Positions 55,708 to 63,949 of a DNA stretch of 64,000 bases are shown here, in pieces (positions within the stretch are counted from its first letter, which is position 1; each line of letters opens with the position of its first letter). Source of the stretch: Paenibacillus sp. JQZ6Y-1 (GTDB taxonomy: Bacteria > Bacillota > Bacilli > Paenibacillales > Paenibacillaceae). The stretch is from positions 1 through 64,000 of the forward strand of contig NZ_JBFDUZ010000002.1 of the NCBI RefSeq assembly GCF_040719145.1, written 5' to 3'. The notes under the pieces are model-generated. The model saw nothing but the letters and a program-made list of their open reading frames with translations. It was not told where the DNA came from and searched no databases. The position numbers and the translations under genes are program-made.

Positions 55708-58287
55708 ATGGCTACTGAAAAATTAACTTTAATTTGTCCTATAAGAGGAATTTTGAAGGCAACTAAAAAGAGTAAAGATGGGCTGAACCCCACGGAAGAG
55801 TACGCACGAGTAGAAGCAATTAAATATCTGATTAAGCAAGGCTATCCAAAAGAAAACTTCAAAATTGAAGCTGTTATAAAAAAATTCGGGAATAGTGGAA
55901 GGAATAGTTTTAGGGCTGATTTTATTGTATTAGACAGTCCAGTTTCAACAATTACAGACACCATAGATGAGTTACTTAAACACGCTGTGTTATTATGTGA
56001 AGTCAAAAAAAATAATCATAATTATGATTATGTGAAAAACACACAAGTAAAACCAATGTTGGATTTTGCTTCGCAGCAAAAAGCGGTTGGCTTATATTGG
56101 GATAATATAGAACAGAGAATATTCTGGCAAGAATGGATTGAGGGGAATAAAGAATATAGGGAAGGTCCACTATCGCTTGTACCAAAATTTGGTTCAAAAA
56201 TCAATGTAAAACCACTTACTTTAGGCGATACAAAACCAAGCGATTCTTTGATTGAAGTATTTGGACGTATTGAAGATATATTGCATAAGGCTTCCATAGA
56301 TCCTGAGCAAAGATATGAGGTAATACTTCAACTTATTTTAGCTAAGCTATTCGACGAACATGGGCATTATGGAAACTTATCTCCTTTAGATATTCAAGAT
56401 TTTACTTTACTTGGGTACAAAGAAGAGGTGGCTCTGGATAAGTTTAACTTGGTCTTGGCACGTGCAGTAACATATTATGAAAAGCATTTACCCAAAAAAA
56501 TAAATGATAATTTAAATGTTAAGCCTAGTGTGTTAACTGATATATTAAAAATTTTAGCTCCAATTAAATTAACAGCTTCAAAACGAAATGTAGTTCAAAC
56601 ATTCTATATGAAATTTGCTAAGGACTTATATAGATGGGATCTAGCTCAGTTCTTTACCCCCACTACTGTTACTGATTTTATTATTGATGTGTTAAATCCT
56701 CAATTTGGAGAGCATATAAAAGATCCTGCTTGTGGGAGTGCTGACTTTCTAACGGCTGCTTTTCACAGAGGAAGAAAGTTTGATCCTAATTATGCTGATA
56801 GTATATGGGGAGCCGATAATTCACTTAATGCAGTACAAGTTTCAATACTAAATATGCTCTTAAACGGTGATGGAAAAACTCATATTCTTCATGAGGATTC
56901 TCTGGAAACTGTAAATAAGTACAAGGATAAATTTGATATCCTTGTTTGCAACCCACCGTTTGGCACAAGAATTATTGAAAAACGTAAAAGTATACTATCG
57001 TTGTTTGATTTAGGACATGAATGGGTTTTAGATCCTAGCAATAATCAATTAAAAAAGTCAGATACAACCTCTAGTAGTCAAGAGGCAGGGATGCTGTTTG
57101 TAGAAGTATGTATTAAACAGACTAAGCCTGGAGGGAGAATTGCCATAATACTTCCGAACGGATACTTGGGAAATCGGTCTTTAAAATATCATGTTCTTCG
57201 TGAATTTATGTTGAGACACTGTAAAATTGTTTCGATCTGTTCTTTTCCGCGGTTTACATTTAAAACTAGTGGTGCTGATGTAAGTGCGAGTGTTGTATTT
57301 TTAGAAAAACGAACAAGTCCATTAATGAATAGCCGGAATGATGATGATTATGAATTTAATGTAGAAATGATACAGAATGTCGGGTGGGAGGTTGGAAACA
57401 AGCGGGCAGAACCCGTGTACAAACGTAATGAGGAGGATGGAAGCTTTATTATAAATAACGAGGGTGAAAGGATCATTGATGCTGACTTTGATTTTGCAAT
57501 AGATGACCTTAGGAACAGTAGCGTTTCTTTACAGTCCCCATGGCTTCTAACTAGTGATACTCATACTGGAGAGGGATGGTCAGTAAGTATCAAAGATGTT
57601 CTAAAGGATCAGTCTTTGACATTTGACCCTAAAAGATACTGTTCTAAAATATATACTTTAAGAAAAGAAATTTGCAGTTCCGAATATTTAAAGTTAGGGG
57701 AAATAGTTGAGGTTATTCCTCAGCTAAAAAACTCAAAAGGTAACTCCATCTCTATAGACTCAAGAAAAAAATATAAGTATATCGAAATACAAGACATAGG
57801 GTACGGTGAATATAGAGGTACGGAGTATAGAGGGTGGGAATTACCAGACAGAGCTAAGCATTTTGCTGAACCGGGTGACTTATATATAGGCTCAATATGG
57901 GGAAGTGTATCGAAATGGTGCCTTGTGGGACCTGAAGCTGATAATTATGTAGTTACTAATGGATGCTACAGACTGAGAGTACTTCCTCAAATGAAAGAGT
58001 ATTTACTTGACCTGATAGTTGCTCTTTCAACTGAACTTTACGCAACACAAATGAGGGCATTTGCTAGAGGATCTGATGGATTAGCTGAAGTGGCTGAGGT
58101 TGATCTAAAGGAAGTTTTAATCCCGATAATTTCAGATAGCACAAGACGTAAGCAGATCCAACCTTTCGTTGATAATCTACTGAGAGGGAAGCAAAGCTTG
58201 AAGAGTATGATTGAAACTATGGTTGATAACAATGAATTAGATGTTCCGGTTCCTCCAAAGCGTCCAAATCATACAGTATTAGTTTAG
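55708..58287 (+). CDS. Single-chain restriction-modification enzyme (type IIG-like)
   Basis: An 859-residue protein combining three functions. Residues 1-130 have a PD-(D/E)XK-like nuclease pattern: D71 in RADFIVLD and E98/K100 in LCEVKK. An N6-adenine methyltransferase core follows, with QFFTP (314), motif I DPACGSADFL (339) and motif IV NPPFG (415). The C-terminal ~220 residues (from about 640, EYLKLGEIVEVIPQLKNS; KYIEIQDIGYGEY) look like a target recognition domain as in HsdS. Such R-M-S chains cut and methylate on their own. ATG 55708 follows GAGGTTAAG. AT-rich codon use marks it as acquired DNA. It is the first gene after ssrA. Confidence 0.88.
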   Translation: MATEKLTLICPIRGILKATKKSKDGLNPTEEYARVEAIKYLIKQGYPKENFKIEAVIKKFGNSGRNSFRADFIVLDSPVSTITDTIDELLKHAVLLCEVKKNNHNYDYVKNTQVKPMLDFASQQKAVGLYWDNIEQRIFWQEWIEGNKEYREGPLSLVPKFGSKINVKPLTLGDTKPSDSLIEVFGRIEDILHKASIDPEQRYEVILQLILAKLFDEHGHYGNLSPLDIQDFTLLGYKEEVALDKFNLVLARAVTYYEKHLPKKINDNLNVKPSVLTDILKILAPIKLTASKRNVVQTFYMKFAKDLYRWDLAQFFTPTTVTDFIIDVLNPQFGEHIKDPACGSADFLTAAFHRGRKFDPNYADSIWGADNSLNAVQVSILNMLLNGDGKTHILHEDSLETVNKYKDKFDILVCNPPFGTRIIEKRKSILSLFDLGHEWVLDPSNNQLKKSDTTSSSQEAGMLFVEVCIKQTKPGGRIAIILPNGYLGNRSLKYHVLREFMLRHCKIVSICSFPRFTFKTSGADVSASVVFLEKRTSPLMNSRNDDDYEFNVEMIQNVGWEVGNKRAEPVYKRNEEDGSFIINNEGERIIDADFDFAIDDLRNSSVSLQSPWLLTSDTHTGEGWSVSIKDVLKDQSLTFDPKRYCSKIYTLRKEICSSEYLKLGEIVEVIPQLKNSKGNSISIDSRKKYKYIEIQDIGYGEYRGTEYRGWELPDRAKHFAEPGDLYIGSIWGSVSKWCLVGPEADNYVVTNGCYRLRVLPQMKEYLLDLIVALSTELYATQMRAFARGSDGLAEVAEVDLKEVLIPIISDSTRRKQIQPFVDNLLRGKQSLKSMIETMVDNNELDVPVPPKRPNHTVLV

Positions 58288-58421
58288 TAATTGGAAGTTA
58301 CTATCTGAAACAGAACAGATATTTTCGTTATTATGGAGACTCTCAGTATTGTTTGAAATCCCAAATATATATTATTCTATTGATACCTACTCGATAGGTA
58401 TTCCTAACTTAACAAACAAAC

Positions 58422-58457
58422 AAAAATGCTTTGCACTTTGAGGTGCAAAGCATTTTT
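58422..58457 (+). terminator. Terminator after the R-M gene
   Basis: AAATGCTTTGCAC / GTGCAAAGCATTT, a perfect 13-bp stem with T run. Confidence 0.9.
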
Positions 58458-58583
58458 GTCTGTGAGAAGCTAAAATTAAAATATGGAAGATTGAAGGTAT
58501 CTATAGTAACATATCGTAATATCATTGGTATCCACGTGTTGAATCATATAATTATTGGAGAAAATCGATATTATAGCTTGGAG

Positions 58584-58617
58584 GAACACGGACATATGTG
58601 TCGTGTTCTTTTGTTTT
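58584..58617 (+). terminator. Terminator or attenuator just before the small-peptide operon
   Basis: GAACACG.ACA / TGT..CGTGTTC stem followed by TTTTGTTTTT, ending only a few bases before the AAAGGAGGTGA ribosome site of the next gene. It may attenuate transcription into the operon. Confidence 0.6.
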
Positions 58618-58638
58618 TATGAAAGGAGGTGAGGAAAC

Positions 58639-58818
58639 TTGATTAAAAGGCCTGTATCAGTAATTGTTGAGACATTAAATGTGGCATCAGGGACATTAGT
58701 TGGTGGAGCTACAGGTGCAGCTGTTGGGACGCTTATTTTACCTGGAGCTGGAACTGCGCTAGGCTACATCTTGGGAGCTAGTGCGGGTATTTCGGTTGCC
58801 ACCAAGTCTAAAAAGTAG
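58639..58818 (+). CDS. Small glycine-zipper hydrophobic peptide
   Basis: A 59-residue peptide starting at TTG 58639, 7 bases after a near-ideal AAAGGAGGTGA. The basic start MIKRPVSVIVETLNVASGTL leads to a Gly/Ala-rich segment with repeated GxxxG-type spacing (VGGATGAAVGTLILPGAGTA, LGYILGASAGIS) and a KSKK end. This suits a membrane-inserting or oligomer-forming peptide. Class IIb bacteriocins, holin-like proteins and toxin components show such glycine zippers, but no family is recognised. It is followed after 12 bases by a second small gene. Confidence 0.7.
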   Translation: MIKRPVSVIVETLNVASGTLVGGATGAAVGTLILPGAGTALGYILGASAGISVATKSKK

Positions 58819-58830
58819 GAGAGTGATAAA

Positions 58831-58989
58831 TTGATTAATCGTTGGAAACAGGCACAAAATGCGGCATCTGATGCCATTATTAAGACGTTGGAAAATGGTT
58901 TCGACATATTCAAAACAGCAAAAGATTTGCACGAGAAGTACGCAGATGAAAATAGTCGAAGTGAAATTTCCAAATTAAAAGAGAAATAA
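58831..58989 (+). CDS. Small charged helical peptide, partner of the glycine-zipper gene
   Basis: A 52-residue peptide from TTG 58831 with AGGAGAGTGATAAA before it. The sequence (MINRWKQAQNAASDAIIKTL, ENGFDIFKTAKDLHEKYADE, then a Lys/Glu-rich end) reads as one long amphipathic helix. It is the second gene of a two-gene unit ended by a terminator. It could be an immunity or antitoxin partner, a second bacteriocin chain, or a regulator; nothing distinguishes these. Confidence 0.65.
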   Translation: MINRWKQAQNAASDAIIKTLENGFDIFKTAKDLHEKYADENSRSEISKLKEK

Positions 58990-59001
58990 TAGAATAGCCA
59001 T

Positions 59002-59039
59002 AAGAGAGTGTCTATATGGAATAGACAACTCTCTTTTTT
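59002..59039 (+). terminator. Terminator of the small-peptide operon
   Basis: AAGAGAGTGTCTAT / ATAGACAACTCTCTT stem with T6. Confidence 0.9.
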
Positions 59040-59227
59040 AGATATTGTTATCAAACAATAGGGGATAGCTATCTATAAGCAGAATGTAGTTCGATAATAC
59101 CGCATAAAAAGTTGATGTAGCGGTTCATATTACCTATAATTGTATGATGCTGTAGTATTATTACATATTATTCTGAGAGAAATTACAGATAACTTTATTT
59201 AGATATATATGCTTCTGAAATTACTTG

Positions 59228-59563
59228 TTACTCTTGTAACTCATCGACATGTGCCAGCATTACTCTAAGGACATCTAATATCATTTTTTTCTCTTTAATT
59301 GAACGATCTATCATAATTTTTTTAAGCTGATTCAAAAATTGGTCATCGTTCGAATCTAATGAATTATTTATTAGGTAATCAACTGTTACGCCAAATTGAT
59401 CCGTGATTTTTAACAGCGTATCCAGGGACAAAATTCGTTCCCCTCTTTCAATTTGCCCTATATACGCTTCGGATAAATCTATTCTTTCTGCCAGCTTTTC
59501 TTGAGTCAGATTAAGTCTTTTTCTTTCTTCACGAATTCTCTTTCCCAAAAGCTCGTAATCCAT
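59228..59563 (-). CDS. XRE-family transcriptional regulator
   Basis: A 111-residue protein with a Cro/CI-type helix-turn-helix: LGKRIREERKRLNLTQEKLA, ERIDLSEAYIGQIERGERIL and SLDTLLKITDQFGVTVDYLI. The last ~40 residues form a charged helix, probably for dimerisation. ATG 59563 has AGAGGGG about 11 bases upstream; a TTG seven codons earlier lacks a site. It is divergent from the membrane/coiled-coil gene and probably represses from the direct repeats between them. Confidence 0.88.
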   Translation of the reverse strand: MDYELLGKRIREERKRLNLTQEKLAERIDLSEAYIGQIERGERILSLDTLLKITDQFGVTVDYLINNSLDSNDDQFLNQLKKIMIDRSIKEKKMILDVLRVMLAHVDELQE

Positions 59564-59620
59564 TTTTGTTTCAGCCCCTCTCAATACAACAGTAGATAAA
59601 ATGAGGAGGAATCATAACAA

Positions 59621-59668
59621 ACTATAAGCTTTTTTAATGTTTACTATAGGCTTTTAATTTCGTATAAT
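59621..59668 (+). promoter_or_regulatory. Direct-repeat operator and promoter between XRE gene and membrane gene
   Basis: ACTATAAGCTTTTTTAAT (59621-59638) and ACTATAGGCTTTTAAT (59643-59658) are direct repeats 22 bases apart. A promoter TTTACT-17-TATAAT (59640-59668) overlaps the second. The array fits an XRE repressor site controlling the plus-strand genes. Confidence 0.5.
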
Positions 59669-59894
59669 TAGTGCATCTATAGAACTAGATCTTTTAATAT
59701 CTGTAAGTCTAGTACGCACTGAAACACTATTAATTTATATATTATAGTTTTGACATCTTGCTAGAAGATGATCAGGCTTTTATATGCTGCTTTCTAGCTT
59801 TATTCCATTATGTTAGTAAGGAGGACAATCTCATACATAGTAGTGACAGATAGAGAAAACTAAATTATTTAAGAGAATTCTATGGAGGTATTCA

Positions 59895-60902
59895 ATGATT
59901 AAGAAAATAGTTTCTCAATTACCAGGCTTCAGAACCAACAAAAGATGGAAGAAGATTGTTTCGATAGTTCTATATGTTGTCATGGTTCTTTTAGCTATTG
60001 TGCTCATGGGAATTGGAGATTCGACATTATCGGCGTTGGATGATACCGTCTCAAGGTGGCAGGGCTTTGTCGTATTTGTATTCCTTGTTCTTATTCCGTA
60101 TATACTTATATCAAATTTAGGGAATATAAGAACTAAACTACCTCTATTTAGTAGCGGCACTGTATTCAAAAAGGTAATGGCATGGATAATGTCTTTATTA
60201 ATAGTGTTAACAGGATTGTTATCTAGCTGGGCTGCTTTAGACGGTATGCACTCAACTGAATTTATTGCTAAACAAGAGGAGCAACGCAAAGATAAGGCTA
60301 TTCAAGTAAAAAAAGATAAGGAAGAAAGAGAAGCTGAAAAGCAAGTTGCCCTAGCAAAAGAAGAAAAGATCCAACGTGGATTAGAAGGTAAGGCTACTAA
60401 AGAAAAAGCCATAAGTACATTGGACAAACAATTAGAGCAACAGGCAGAGGATGAAAAAACTGTAAGTACAGTGGGAAATCAAACAGAGCAAGAAGAAGTA
60501 TTATCAGAGCAACAGTCTGTTGAGATAAAGAATACTACTGAAAATGAAGATAACACAGAAAAGGAATCATCCTTTTCTAATTGGTTCAGCAATTTATTTA
60601 ATTCAGAGCCAGAAGATAGTTATCAGAAAACTATAAAGGAAATCGACAATAGTCTAAAAAAGGAGAAAACTGAGAAGCTTCTGGAGATATATAATTCATC
60701 AGAAAACTTAGAAATAAAGAAATACATTGAAGAACGCACGAAAGAAAAATACATTCAGATTTTAAAAGAAAACAAGGATTTATATACTAATTCAAAAATT
60801 GATAAGCTGGAGAAGTTATACGGTAAGATAAGTTTTATACATGGTATTACAGGACTCAAAAATAGCAATGTTGGTGTTGTGGTGGATGAGACAAAAAAAT
60901 AA
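59895..60902 (+). CDS. Membrane protein with long charged linker; frame interrupted at A7
   Basis: A 335-residue protein up to the first stop. Three hydrophobic segments (VSIVLYVVMVLLAIVLMGIG; FVVFVFLVLIPYILI; VMAWIMSLLIVLTGLLSSW) are followed by a ~170-residue Lys/Glu/Gln-rich stretch likely to be coiled or disordered. The frame stops at 60900 right after ACAAAAAAA; an open -1 frame continues to 61387. The A AAA AAA heptamer is in the right phase for -1 slippage. ATG 59895 follows GGAGGTATTC. The function is not recognised. Confidence 0.75.
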   Translation: MIKKIVSQLPGFRTNKRWKKIVSIVLYVVMVLLAIVLMGIGDSTLSALDDTVSRWQGFVVFVFLVLIPYILISNLGNIRTKLPLFSSGTVFKKVMAWIMSLLIVLTGLLSSWAALDGMHSTEFIAKQEEQRKDKAIQVKKDKEEREAEKQVALAKEEKIQRGLEGKATKEKAISTLDKQLEQQAEDEKTVSTVGNQTEQEEVLSEQQSVEIKNTTENEDNTEKESSFSNWFSNLFNSEPEDSYQKTIKEIDNSLKKEKTEKLLEIYNSSENLEIKKYIEERTKEKYIQILKENKDLYTNSKIDKLEKLYGKISFIHGITGLKNSNVGVVVDETKK

Positions 60903-61387
60903 TCAAAGCAAAAAGTGATCTCGAAAAATTCCTAAAGGAAAATCCACGGCTGTTTTATGGTGCTATAAAGGATGAATCTGAAATACAGACAATAAAAGGA
61001 TATATAGGTTACAGGATTAAGGATGCGGATACCAAGATTGGGGATCTCACAATCTCCACTGGAAATTATTCAGACAGTTATTATATATCTAGCTATTCTT
61101 ACTCTGAACTATTTGGTTACTCTGCTTCCGAGGAATGGGCAGCTGTTCTGCAATTGAGCGAAGGATCTAATTTATCTGGAGAAGGAATCTATGAAACAAG
61201 TGTAGTGCCTAATGGAGTAACTAAACTTGTAGATAATAGAGGATTTGAGAAGGAGTACCCTCGATATCGCGAAGTATCTCAAGCCGATTTTGATAAATAC
61301 TATCAGATAAAAGATTTGATGGAGGAGCAAGAGAGACTTACTAGATTGATAAGCCAAAGTACCAGTCGTATTTTTAAACATCTGTAA
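60899..61387 (+). CDS. -1-frame continuation of the preceding membrane protein
   Basis: A continuous open frame of 162 codons without a usable start near its beginning (the first plausible TTG is at 61154). It begins exactly where the upstream gene ends and reads smoothly as protein: SDLEKFLKENPRLFYGAIKD, GYIGYRIKDADTKIGDLTIS, a Tyr/Ser-rich middle, then EKEYPRYREVSQADFDKYY and a helical end. It is best explained as the C-terminal domain of a ~498-residue protein, made either by programmed -1 frameshifting or disrupted by a one-base loss or gain in the A run. Confidence 0.7.
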   Translation: MIKAKSDLEKFLKENPRLFYGAIKDESEIQTIKGYIGYRIKDADTKIGDLTISTGNYSDSYYISSYSYSELFGYSASEEWAAVLQLSEGSNLSGEGIYETSVVPNGVTKLVDNRGFEKEYPRYREVSQADFDKYYQIKDLMEEQERLTRLISQSTSRIFKHL

Positions 61388-61433
61388 TTTAATAGATGAT
61401 GTTTAGACCATCATATATACTCAGGAGGTTAAA

Positions 61434-62501
61434 ATGAAACTTACCTTTAGGAAAGTTATTATATCCATAATGATGATACTAATTTTTATGATGCTTAATT
61501 TATCAGCATATACAAACATGGCTCGCGCAGAAAGTGTCGATAGTATTCCAGTCCATGTTGTACTTCATGTCGGCTCTAATAATGTTATCGTTAATGGTCA
61601 AAATCAAAAGCTTGATGAGCGTGGCAGTACTCCTATCATTAAAAATGGTTCAACTTACTTGCCAGTAGCTAGTGTGATGAAGCTTTTTGGTGGGAAAAGT
61701 GGATGGAACAGCGTAAGTAAGGAAATTACATTGCAGTACAAGGGTAGTACTGCGGTGCTCAAACCCGATAATTTAAAGGCAAAAGTAAACGGGAAATCAC
61801 TTTCGCTTTCTGTAGCACCTACCGTTATTAACGGAACCACTGTTGTTCCTCTGAGATTCTTAGAACAGTTTAAAATTGCCGTTACTTGGCATGGAACCAG
61901 CTCATTCATTAGTTTGACGGAGAAAACGGAAGGCTATACTCCTTGGTATGCAGGGCAGCATACTGGAAAGCAGAATATTAAGGAGGGCATTTACTATGAT
62001 GGAGGGAAGCAATATTACTCCTACAAAACAACATTCCTTAATTCATGGGGGACTCCTGTAGTAATACTTTTCGGGAGAGAAGTTATTTCAGGAGCAGATG
62101 AAATTGAAGGTAAGGTCGATATGGATTATTATACGATATTCTACTATACCGATAATGTTTCAATTATAGGAACCGTATGGGAAAATTATAATGGAATCAA
62201 AGGGGAGGACTTCTTAGAACTTTTAGGTATGACATACAGTGGGACTCTATCAAGTATAAAAAAAGTATCTGTAAAAGGAGCCGAGAGTGCATATGTTGTT
62301 GAGGAACATTTTTATGACTCAGGAGTGAGTAGTGATTCTACAACACTTATGGCCTTTGTTGGAAATAAGGTATACTCTATCAACTTTACTCAAGATATTT
62401 ATGATGCATATCAAAAATTAGATGATGAAGCGTATTATTATTTCCTTGAGAAAATGATTCCTAATATGAGCTTAGGACAAAACGCTGGAGCGGCTGGATA
62501 G
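61434..62501 (+). CDS. Secreted stalk-domain protein of the island
   Basis: A 355-residue exported protein. Signal peptide to about MARAES (residue ~33), then two stalk-type repeats: IIKNGSTYLPVASVMKLFGG and VINGTTVVPLRFLEQFKIAV. The ~200-residue remainder (PWYAGQHTGKQNIKEGIYYD; LLGMTYSGTLSSIKKVSVKG) is not recognised. ATG 61434 follows CAGGAGGTTAAA. It lies 46 bases after the frameshifted gene, so the two may be co-transcribed. The stalk fold links it to the chromosomal stalk proteins at 31-38 kb, but sequence and codon use differ. Confidence 0.85.
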   Translation: MKLTFRKVIISIMMILIFMMLNLSAYTNMARAESVDSIPVHVVLHVGSNNVIVNGQNQKLDERGSTPIIKNGSTYLPVASVMKLFGGKSGWNSVSKEITLQYKGSTAVLKPDNLKAKVNGKSLSLSVAPTVINGTTVVPLRFLEQFKIAVTWHGTSSFISLTEKTEGYTPWYAGQHTGKQNIKEGIYYDGGKQYYSYKTTFLNSWGTPVVILFGREVISGADEIEGKVDMDYYTIFYYTDNVSIIGTVWENYNGIKGEDFLELLGMTYSGTLSSIKKVSVKGAESAYVVEEHFYDSGVSSDSTTLMAFVGNKVYSINFTQDIYDAYQKLDDEAYYYFLEKMIPNMSLGQNAGAAG

Positions 62502-62538
62502 AAAACATAGCTACAACACTGTGGAGGGTTTATATACT

Positions 62539-62572
62539 AGAGAGGTGTTCTTTCTGAACACCTCTCTTTTTC
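62539..62572 (+). terminator. Terminator after the island stalk gene
   Basis: Perfect 12-bp stem AGAGAGGTGTTC / GAACACCTCTCT with loop TTTCT and T5. Confidence 0.93.
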
Positions 62573-62662
62573 ATAATTTATCAAACCTTTATCCAAATTA
62601 TGTCTAGATGGACTTTTGAGGTAATGATATATTTTTGTAAAAAAGAGAACGGATGAATCAAA

Positions 62663-63907
62663 TTGCTTCAATATGATGCAACTTCTAGGAAACTTTTGAT
62701 GTCAATTTTGGGATTTAAGTTGAACTTAGGAAATGATGAAAAGTTAGAAGATCTAAATACCTTGATACATTCTATTCGTTTTGGATCTGAAGTGAATCGT
62801 ATACTGGGTGTTTTGGATCTTGATAACCATAATTTTCGACTATCATTAATTAAAAGTGCTGTTTTTATGCTGAAAAAAAACACGGAATCAGAATTGTTAG
62901 CACACGAAAACATATATAATAGTGGCGATTTTGATGAAGCAGAAGTATACGATGATCTCCTAATTTCATCTGTAGATGTTTACAAGGAGGTATATGGGGA
63001 GATTATTCAGGAATATTTAACTGAAATATGGGGGAGTGATGTAAACCTACACAGAGACATTAAGAAAATATTTCAAAATAATAAAATAGTTAAATATGGA
63101 TCTGTATATAACGTTTATGCAAAGGCATGTATACGACACAAAAAACCTCTGAGAAAAATCATGAATCCCACAAGGCTTATCAAAAATGATTTGGAACTAA
63201 TCAAAGAAAATACAGAGACCTTCTTAAGAATGTTATGTAGTTTAGAAGATGTATCAGTTTTAGATGAAATTTATGCATTTGAAATAGATACAGACGTATT
63301 CTTTGGTCTTGATCTTCTTTCGATATTCAATTTAATTGACGAAAGTGCTCCAGATAAAAAAGTGATAATGAAAGCCTTAGCTTCTGTAACTATAATCGAA
63401 TCACCATATGTTAGGAGAGAAATCCTAAATTCAATAATAGAGAATGGTTTAGGTCAAGTGGAATTTTTTATTCCAGTTTTAATGAAAATCAGATATTTTA
63501 TATTGCCACTCTTGATAGAATTTATAAAAGAACAAATTCTAGAAAACTTTTTTGTGAAGCAGGCAGGAAAAGAATACATAGACATAAGTTCTTCCTCGTT
63601 TATTTACAATTTTATAAAACAAAGTGAGGTTTTTGGAGATGACTCACAAATAATTTTGAAACATACAAAGCATATTCAAAGTATCAAAACTGCTTCTATA
63701 AACAATGAATTGCTCCCTAAGGTTCCCTATAATATAAATGTAATTAGAAATAATATAAAATGCATGGATAAAATTGTAGAGAGGGATGTTGCCAAATATA
63801 TTGAGCCTATAATTGAATCGGGTACGAAACAAGAAAAAATTTTAGATCTCTTAACTATGTATGCTCATGATTTTTTTATTACCACGGCAATAGGGATAAA
63901 AGAATAA
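62663..63907 (+). CDS. Unrecognised helical protein
   Basis: A 414-residue protein with no motif I know. It is rich in Ile, Leu, Lys, Asn and Glu and reads as mostly alpha-helical, with one hydrophobic stretch (FFIPVLMKIRYFILPLLIEF) that could be a membrane segment or buried helix. The start at TTG 62663 is uncertain: its ribosome site (GGATGA) is weak. ATG 62699 with AGGAAA upstream is an alternative. It is the last gene in the window and has its own terminator. Confidence 0.65.
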   Translation: MLQYDATSRKLLMSILGFKLNLGNDEKLEDLNTLIHSIRFGSEVNRILGVLDLDNHNFRLSLIKSAVFMLKKNTESELLAHENIYNSGDFDEAEVYDDLLISSVDVYKEVYGEIIQEYLTEIWGSDVNLHRDIKKIFQNNKIVKYGSVYNVYAKACIRHKKPLRKIMNPTRLIKNDLELIKENTETFLRMLCSLEDVSVLDEIYAFEIDTDVFFGLDLLSIFNLIDESAPDKKVIMKALASVTIIESPYVRREILNSIIENGLGQVEFFIPVLMKIRYFILPLLIEFIKEQILENFFVKQAGKEYIDISSSSFIYNFIKQSEVFGDDSQIILKHTKHIQSIKTASINNELLPKVPYNINVIRNNIKCMDKIVERDVAKYIEPIIESGTKQEKILDLLTMYAHDFFITTAIGIKE

Positions 63908-63919
63908 AATAATTTTTCA

Positions 63920-63949
63920 AAACACTAATTCACAAGAATTAGTGTTTTT
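63920..63949 (+). terminator. Terminator at window end
   Basis: Perfect 12-bp stem AAACACTAATTC / GAATTAGTGTTT with loop ACAA, then T run. Confidence 0.9.

Larger units (their letters stand above)
58288..58638. other. Noncoding leader region with two hairpins
   Basis: About 350 bases. An inverted repeat ATACCTA / TAGGTAT (58383-58401) is operator-like. A terminator hairpin at 58422 ends the R-M gene, and a second terminator-like hairpin lies at 58584. A 63-codon frame through this region has no ribosome site. Confidence 0.5.

Noticed and set aside
58431..58622. 63-codon frame before the small-peptide operon
   Set aside because: It starts inside the R-M terminator, passes through a second hairpin and lacks a ribosome site.
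58764..59054. Minus-strand 96-codon frame over the small-peptide operon
   Set aside because: It is antisense to two genes with excellent ribosome sites and starts inside their terminator.
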